A stretch of DNA of 64,000 nt from assembly GCF_029784135.1 (NCBI RefSeq), contig NC_073746.1, forward strand, positions 13,902,416 to 13,966,415, in the 5' to 3' direction. The position numbers and the translations under genes were made by a program. Positions 12,601 to 21,600 of this stretch are shown in pieces. The stretch is from Toxorhynchites rutilus septentrionalis. Lineage: Eukaryota > Arthropoda > Insecta > Diptera > Culicidae. Position 1 is the first letter of the stretch; every line of letters starts with the position of its first letter. Under the pieces are notes generated by a model. It ran no database searches. It worked only from the letters and a program-made list of their open reading frames with translations, and was not told the DNA's origin.

Positions 12601-15600
12601 ATACCAAAAGTAACTGCAGTCCTGTGTGTTTCATTATAGAACAAAAAATGAACTTTTGCATTCACAGAACGAGCCGCCGAGGCAAAACGTCGACCGTCCT
12701 CGATGATCATGGACAACCGCAAGGGTAGTCTCTCGCAGCCACCATCTCTTTCCGAGATGAATGATGTTCCCTCGAGTCTTACCATAGACAAATACGAATC
12801 TGGCAAGGCTGAAGCATTGGGAGCTTTGTGTCGCATATTCTGTGCCAAGAAAACGGGCGAAGAAATTCTGCCCGTGTATCTGGCTCGTTTCTACATGGCA
12901 CTCCAGCAGGGCCTGAAGCTCACCGATTCGAAGGATTGCGAGGAAACGTTGGCCAGTATTTTGTATAACTCATCCGATCTGTTCCGAATTGATCTGGAGG
13001 GTATACAGGTGCTGCTTCCGTCATTCATTGCTGCGCTGGAACCTATTTTGCCGGAGAAAGAATTGAGGATGAAGTCTCAGAATGTACTTGTCAACAAGAC
13101 TGAACTGAGACGAGCTGCGATCAATGTGTTGCTATCGATTCTGGCACTCCCACTACATTTTCAGACGCTCCCTATAAGGGATATAACTGGTGGTCCAGCT
13201 GATAGGTTTGTGTTATAGATTCTTTAATGACATATCAATTAATTGTGTTTGCTATGGTCGGTTCGCAGGATGATAACATTTGTTCAGTTGAAACCGCGAA
13301 TGATAAATATTCTGATGAATGCTTTGCAAGTCGAAAGTGATGCTCAGAACACGCACATGCTTCTCGGTGGACTTCACCTTTGCGTACAAGATTCCGGGAC
13401 ATTCGAGGAGTTGGAGATAGGCCCAGACGCGTTGAACACATCTCAACAGTCGAATGATGCTAATTTACTTAGTTCAGGTTTGATCTCAATCGATTCATTT
13501 TTCGTAGGTCTCTTACACGATTGCTTACACCTTTAAATGCTTCTTATTCGATTCACATCACAACCTTTCTCAGTCGATCGATCATGCCAAGCTTCTTCGT
13601 TCTTTTAAGTTTATTTATATCTATATTCTGTTCCTATTTTATCTTTCCACCACTGTACCAACTCGAATCAACTTACTGCCCCCTTCCGGTTCCCGGCGCT
13701 GCTGCTATGTCTTCTTTCCACACTATCTCTCTGTAATCATCGAACCATTGAAACCAATCGAAACCAAATACGATCACATCTTTGTAGCCTGCTCGGAGAA
13801 AAGTACGTACTCGATCAATAGCGCCAACTCTAGCACCGGAGGCAACAGCACTGCAACGCTTAGCAATGAGCCCTCTAGTTTGCCGGCTTTCGATGATTTC
13901 TCATCCGATATTATTCATGATTTAGAGTTGAGTTCGTCTGCAGTTTATGGTAATGTTTAGTTTTTTATATATGTTCGTTGTGTTTTTTTATAGCTTTGTT
14001 TTTATGTTGTTACTGTTTAAGTGTACATGTTTCACTATGTGGCGAAAAGGCGGAACACGTTGCGCGTGAATCTAGTGAAAAATTGTTAGTTTGTTTTTGC
14101 TTATTTAAAGCTGTTGATACAAATTAGTAGTAGTATCCGTAGTGCTTTTCGCTAAATAATTGAGATTTTTGTACGTTGCGATGAAAACTGACAGTTGGTG
14201 ACGGAGAGTAGCACCTTAGGGAGCGCGTTTTGAATCCCTGTAGTCTCAATCAATTCCAGTAAAAATACAGCCATTCCATGCCTAACCGATATAGTTCCTT
14301 ATCGCAAAATATGATGGTGCGTTTACATTAGGGAGATCTATAGCTATAGATGGATTTATTCACGCAAAAATAGATGTGAGCGGATGATAATATATATGAT
14401 ATACTTATTCTAGGTATACAGTGTGGGACAAAACGACAAAACATTAAGACCAATCCAGTGCATCAATCCACTTATAATAATTTATTTGCATTGTTCAAAG
14501 AAATTTATAACATTTGTAGTTAAAACAATAGTCATTCATAAAAAAGTGTTTTAAGCATACTTTACCTTAGAGGCGAATGAACTCTTTGAGTTTGAAGCCT
14601 CTATAGTTCAACAACAACTACGACAACATACTTTAAAGGGTGTTCGGATCAAGAAGTGGTCAACTTAAATTCGCCGTATTTTTTCTAATCATTCATATAA
14701 AAAACCTGATCACCCCTCAATTTGTAGGTGTGTGTGTGTGTAGAATGATGCCTCTATTTGGATTTTGACATTAGATCTTTAGTTATCAAAATGGCGTCAA
14801 AGCAAGAGGAGCGACGAATCAAAATTTTGTACATGCGTCGTGAAAATCCAAACCACACGCACGCAGAAATAGCTAAATCGTTGAATCACCAAAGTAATAA
14901 AAGTGTTCGGGGAACGTTTGTCGACAACTAGAAAGCCTGGATCTGGGGGAAATCGAAAGCCGGGAGCCGCAGTGACGAACAGAAGAGTGGCTAGCGCTTT
15001 CAGGCGCAACCCCAACCTCTCTGTTCGAGATGTCGCAAATAAGTTGGGAATATCATCTACAACCGTTCATGAAGCTAAAAAACGATCCGGACTATCGACT
15101 TATAAGAAGGTAGTGATTCCAAATCGCAACGATAAGCAAAACCTTACGGCAAAAACAAGATCTCGGATGCTGTATACGACATTGTTGACAAAGTTTGATT
15201 GCGTGGTAATGGACGACGAAACCTACGTCAAGGCAGACTTCAGACAGCTTCCTGGACAAGAGTATTATACAGCAACCGGAAGGGGAAAGGTGGCAGACAT
15301 TTTTAAGCATATTAAACTATCAAAGTTTGCCAAGAAATATCTCGTTTGGCAAGCTATCTGTACCTGTGGCTTGAAAAGCGACATTTTCGTTGCAACCGGG
15401 ACCGTCAACCAGGAAATTTACGTGAAAGAGTGTCTTCAAAAGCGTTTGCTGCCTTTCCTGAAGAAACATGACTTGTATGTGCTGTTTTGGCCGGATTTGG
15501 CATCCTGCCATTAAGGAAAAAAGGCCATGGAGTGGTATGCCGCTAACAAGATGCAGGTTCTGCCCAAGGATAAGAACCCTCCCAACACACCATAACTTCG

Positions 15601-18600
15601 CCCAATCGAAAAATTGTAACGTTTGGGCGTCGCTTAAATAAGGGTCTCTATGAGAAGACTCGACTGACAGCACACGCAACGCAGCGCTTCACGTCCATGT
15701 CAACGGCGAAACTGCCAACCGCTCGGAGAAAAGAAAAAAACACAACTGTCAAGCGGAGAAAAGAGCGAAGAGAGTGGGAAAGTAAATTTGGTGCCGGACA
15801 GACGGCTAGTCGCGTGTGAAGTGAATTTGGTGATTTTTGCCTCGTGGCGCGAGGCGGGCCAAGTGGTGGCCAATAGCAAGCCTAAGGGCATTGTGCTGGG
15901 CCCAGAGGGCAATAAAGTTAATTGGTGTGGCCCAAAGGGGGCACAATTCTCAGCACCCAGTAGGTGCGCTTGGTGTGGCCAGAGGGCATTTGGCACTCAC
16001 GGGGTCAAGGTCACGAGCCTGGAGTCCGAAATTTGTTTGGTGGCCCGAAACGTCCGGGGACCGGAAGAGCTATTCCCAGAACACCGGGATCGAGCGACGA
16101 GTTCTCCCCAGGACACCGGGATCGAGCGACGAGCTCTCCCAGGATAGCAGACGCGATTTGGTCGGCAGATGACACAGGTGAGCGCTGGGTGAATGTGTGT
16201 GCGTGTGTGCGTGAGCAGGGAGAAAGAGGGGAAACTCTAAATCATTAACAAAATATTGGGCGATAGTTAAGCAGAACCTTAAGAAGACCCAAAAACTGTT
16301 AGCAGCGAGAAGCAGTTCAAAGCAAACTGGCGTTCTGCGGCGAACAAAGTGGATAAGGTGACTGTACAAAATCTGATGGCAGGCGTCAAACGAAAGGCTC
16401 GCCAATTTGGACTAGGTCGACCGGAATCTTAACTGAGTATTTTTTCCGTCTTTTATACATATTGAACTTCAAAAAGAAAGATACTTTGCTTTTTTTTAAT
16501 ACACAAATAATCGATTAACACTCAATTTAGTTTGACCACTTTTTGATCCGAACACCCTTTAAAACTAAATTGACGCGACAATATTTAGGACCAGTTCCTC
16601 GTTTCGACTGTTTCGAGTGTTGTTTCGACCGATTTTTGAAGAAAATTGATTGTTTCTCGGTGTTATTTTGTGTTTTTCAGATTCTGGTAAGTATTTATCA
16701 TGTGAACAAGAAATATGTAAGGTTTTGATTCTCGAGTGCTAGTTGCAATCAACGAAAAATGGGTCGCGCGCATAATTGTATGAAAACACTGCGGATGTTC
16801 ATCCGCAAGATGTCCAAGGCAGGCAGCAGCCATCGCGAAATCGCAGAGTTCATGGACGATCCAAAACCATCATGTTGATTACCCTCCACGACAGCAAAAA
16901 ATCCGAAACGACTAGACGCCCAAGGAAAACGATCGCGAAGGGTGACTCCATGTGAGTCTCCAAGAAAGATCCCATCAAGGCCTCGAAAACGATTCGGGAC
17001 GAACTGAACTTGTCCGTGAGTTCCCGGACAGTTCAGCGGCGACTGGTGGAGCAGGGGCTAGGCGGTAAAAGCCCCCGTAAGTTCCCGATGGTGACGCCGT
17101 ATTCTCCAGATTTGGCCCCGTGCGACTTTTTTTTTGTTTCCAAATTTGAAAATTCACTCGCCGGGCAGAAATTTAAGCCGAATGAGGAGGTTATCGCCGC
17201 TGTGATATGACTACTAGACCACCCGCGCGATATTAAACAAAATTCAAAATTGTTCAATGAACTCCGAACCTAGTCCACACCGCCACGGAGGCGTACTTCG
17301 CAGACCTCGAGAAAACTTATTTTTCAGATGGATTAAAGAAGTTTGAGCATCGCTGGGTCAAGTGTATCGAGCTAAAAGGAGGCTATGCTGAGAAATAAAT
17401 CGCCACTTTTCCAAATTTTTTGTTGTTTTTGTAGGCTTATGTAGACTTATCGGACTGCCCTCGTACATGTAATTTTGAGAAAAGACTCGTACTGAAAAAT
17501 CTTAACTCTGGCGCTTAAGCCAAAATGTGAGATTACAGCTGCGGAACAATATTATGCTCCAGAAACAGATTTAATAAATTTAAAAAGTGCAAAATTAACC
17601 CTTTGCTGTCGTTTGTATACTTTCAGTCACCACAGCGGAGAAGTACACTAATATTATACTTTATGCAACAATGTATCAGTTCACACATTATCTAAACGAA
17701 TTTTAATGTCCAGTGAACTTAAATACGAATCAAAACGGTGCTTCAATTATGGAAAGCAGTACGCAGTATAAATAAAAGTTGATTGGGGAAAGGATTAATG
17801 GGAAACTCCATGTATTGCGGCACTGTGTAGATATTAAGAGCATTGTTTTCTATGCCAAATGCCTGTGCCTTCGAAGAAATGTGGAACCTGGGATGGGTTT
17901 CGTTTGAGCGCGAACTGCGCTGTCATAGATCAAACGAGAAAGGAACTGATATTCTTCCAATGGAGGTGAACCATTCCTGGAATTGATGGCTAGAGCAATC
18001 GTGTTCGCATTTTATTCTTTCCAGCCCACGTGAGGTTGTGAGATCGTATGCCATGTTTATTATTTTGACTTAATTTTGGTTTGTGCTAAAACTCATATTT
18101 TTCAACTAGATGTATTGGTGATACAAATAGTGATTGGCCCTACCTTTGGGATCCTGGATCACATTCCACTTGCAAACTAACGGTAGTGAATTCCAGCAAT
18201 GCGAGAGGTCGAGAGCGATGGATTTAACAGGGGGTTTGGGTACACGTGTTGTGTTACATTTAAATTATACATCGAGCGAGATCATCATTGCAAGAAGGGG
18301 CCATGTTTTCATCAATCGCTGCAAATAATTATTTACTACTGGAAGCATTGCGGTTACAATGGTTTTAATAATGTCGGAAAATTTAAAAAACCTGAAAAAT
18401 TTTATTCACGATGTTAGGTTGGGGTTTTTGATGTCTCGAGTGCTGGGTCGTTGGAAGGTGAACTACTTCCAGGGAGACCAAGAGGGACCTTATTTTGATT
18501 TTCCGCTGCACTCGGTTTTGTAGGCAAACTAACAGAGGATTCACCGTAGAGACCTGTCTTTGAACTTTAGGAGCGGACACATTTTTGCGCCGGGGTTTCC

Positions 18601-21600
18601 CAAGGAAGATAAACGGTGTGTCCTCGTTAGCTGTGTACGTCAACTGGCAGCGAAGCGTAGACATTGTTTGTGGTCCATGTTTGTTGTTGTTGAATCAGTG
18701 GAGAGCCGCCCTTCAACATTTCCAAGCGTCAAAGATAATCATGGGTTTTCGGGCAGAATGAAAAACTTTCAAATAGAAATTATTAATGAAAATTAACTTA
18801 ACGTATTAAATTAGCGTTCAATATGAATGGAAAACTTTGTTTTCTCCACGTTGTAAAAAAATCTCTTACACAAATTGTATCTGAAGATAATTTTATATTA
18901 TAATAATAAGTTTTAGTGGAAAACTAATTTCGTATCCAGATGTCGACACCATATCGTTGTCATCGCGGATACACTGCATTTCGTTTTCACCGTGAAATGT
19001 AAACGGGAATAAGGGCCATTGGCTTTGGAATGAAAATTCGCCCGGGCAACCTCAATTTCTCTACCATCACGAAGTCAGGGAGAGTGGAACCAGACCCGTT
19101 TCGGTTATCACACCCACAATTTCGACTACGTGAGAAGGAATGTAAAAGCGATACTCAATTGTAAAATGCTGTACGACAACATTCTGGTTTGCGTGTTCCG
19201 ATCAGCCACGACAACCTGCAATCGTTAAGAGGTGGAGAAGGGAGATTTGCGTGTTTTAGGGTTAGCTGACTCTTTCTCGGAAGAAATATCTTCCGAAGTA
19301 GGGAAGCGTTTGAGTGACTTCGTTGTTCTTTTCTCAATAGCTTGGAGGGAATCCCCCAGTGTCAGAGGTCTCCATATCCGGAGATCCCCCATCCTCGGCC
19401 AATTTTTTAAAATTGGCACTTATATTCTAATGTATTTTTTAAATATTTCACAATAATAATTTTATCTTGTTCGTCTAAATGCGCATAGCAGTGCAAATGA
19501 ACTGAAGCGTATTGGGAGCTCGTTGGTGGTAACAATGTGTCTCAGGTGAAATTATGAAAATCTATAGACGGTGTCTCGCCCATGAATGGAAAAGTGGAAT
19601 AAATAATACATTCTAGTCTTGGTGTAATCTACATTTAACCCACTCAGACTAAAATATAAACAAGTTTCCAGCCAAGCGAAACCGCTCACCAACTGTTCAG
19701 ACTAAATAACCTTGAATAACAAAACAAAACAACTCGCATAACTCTAACTAACCTTCTATTGAAACAGACAGCGGTCACGCTCTCTTCGTACGTGCAACGT
19801 ATCTGGTTTGCCACCGGCTGATATCGTCGTGGAAGACCGACTTGAACGTTTCGTTAGCCGCTCTGGAGCTTCTCTCGGGACTAGCCGCTATGCGCATCAA
19901 GGACTCTGGTAAAGCACAAGCTCAAGCAACAATTGTTTACCGTGAATTCATTATCTTTTTTACCAGACGCTCTCGAGTGCAAGCGTGCTGTTAAGTGGAT
20001 CTGCGACTACATTTGCTACCAGTGTTCGCGTCCGCCTCCGGCGCACAGCAAGGACCTCCACAGCACAATTGTTGCTGCGTTCCAATGCACCTCATCCTGG
20101 CTGATGCATCATCCGTATTTGCTACAGGACAAAGAATGTCTCACGACCGTACTGGAAGTGGTCGAACTAGGAATATCCGGGTCCAAGAGCGTCGGCAAAC
20201 CTGGGGAACCAGTCAAGCTCAAGGACGAGAAAGAGCTGAAGCCGGCTTCGATGCGAGTACGAGATGCTGCGGAGAATCTTCTCACACTCATTCTGGAACA
20301 GATTGATTACTTCCCTAACGAATGCGGTAAGCAGTCCCTGTCTTCGTTGTTAGACGAAGTGGTGTTGGCAAAACACTCCAGCACAAATGATGAGGACACA
20401 TCGGAGATCACCCAGGAACAAGCGATCCGAAAGTTTAAATATTTTGTTACAGAGAATTCCACCATCCTTGCACTGTTTGAGGAACCTCTCGGGAATGATC
20501 AAGATCCCCAACCAACCGTAACTAGTGAGTGATATCCCATTAAATTTACCAAACAAACACCAACTTTTTACAATTCCTTGCCATGCAGTATTAATACGTG
20601 GTCCCTTCGGGAGGCACGCTTGGACCATGCAGCTGCGGCATTTGTCGCGCAGCAAATCCGGTACCAAGTATCACGCTCCCAACCCGGGCCGGCCGGTTCC
20701 GATGAACGACATCATGATCCGCCAGGAGGTCGAATACAAATACTTCCCCGATTCGGTCGATCGCATTCCTCCATGCGTGGTGGATTATTCCATCCCTACG
20801 CTCGATAGCACCGAGCAGAAGATCGGCAATCAATCCACCAAGCATCTGGCGCGACTTCTGGAAGATCAGCTGGTGTACGAGAAACTTTCCTGGGCCCAAA
20901 CTGAGTGTTCGGTCGATGGCTTGGGGCATGCACAGGAAGCCACTCCGCCAAACGTATGTCACGAGTTTCAGGCTGCTCGACTGTTTTTGGCTCATTTCGG
21001 GTATCTCTCTATCGGTCAAAACAACGACGGCCAGAAGCTGCTGACTGCGGTTGATACCACGAAGCCCGAATTCTGTCAAGATTTGCGAATGCTGGATAAA
21101 ATGAGCCCTCGAACTTGCGATACGATACACGTGTTCTACGTGAAGGCCGGTCAAACAACAGAATCGGAAATCATCGGCAATATGGACATGGAGAATTTGT
21201 CCACAGTTGACATGCACTTCTGGAATGTTCTCTATACGCTCGGCTGGCCCGTGAATGTCGAGGAACATGCTGGTTGGACGGGTTTCATAAACAGTAGCTG
21301 GAAAATTCCAAAAGAGTGCAGAGAGCCTCGGAAGCAGCAACCTAACCTCAATGCCTGCAACTACGAAGATTTTCAGTTGAACGGAGAAAAGAAAGTTTTA
21401 TATTGGGCAGACGTGTCTTCCGAAATTGCAATCGTGGTGCCTAACCGAAGCAGCAAGAGCGACGTTTGGGTGGAGGAATCGCCGGACGTTAATCCCGCCA
21501 CAATGTACGAACGAAGCGTGAGTGAAATTCAGGCTTCGAAGGCAGCCTCGAGCAAGGCACGCCAATACTCGCTGGATAGTGAATCTGAACGAATGGGAGG

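Larger units (their letters stand above)
14636..16559 (+). mobile_element. ITmD37E Tc1-like element interrupted by a solo LTR
   Basis: TIRs begin AAGGGTGTTCGGATCAA at the left and end in the reverse complement at the right, flanked by TA at 14634-14635 and 16560-16561. Removing the 636 bp LTR and one 4 bp duplication leaves 1,284 bp, close to the 1,295 bp of the related copy at 38792-40086. The transposase runs 14791-16431 in broken frames. Confidence 0.92.
13950..19767 (+). other. Intron 10 of RalGAP-beta, TE-expanded
   Basis: 5.8 kb. It holds an ITmD37E element with a nested solo LTR (14636-16559), a deleted mariner (about 16740-17420) and a dispersed AT-rich repeat (about 18790-18990). 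The stretches 13950-14560, 17430-18780 and 19000-19760 show no gene or named repeat that I can support. Confidence 0.85.

Noticed and set aside
15788..16172. Overlapping + strand frames of 94-119 codons
   Set aside because: They lie inside the solo LTR and have no domain; GC-rich sequence leaves frames open by chance.
20591..21340. 249-codon frame antisense to RalGAP-beta exon 13
   Set aside because: Shadow of a strongly conserved coding exon on the other strand.
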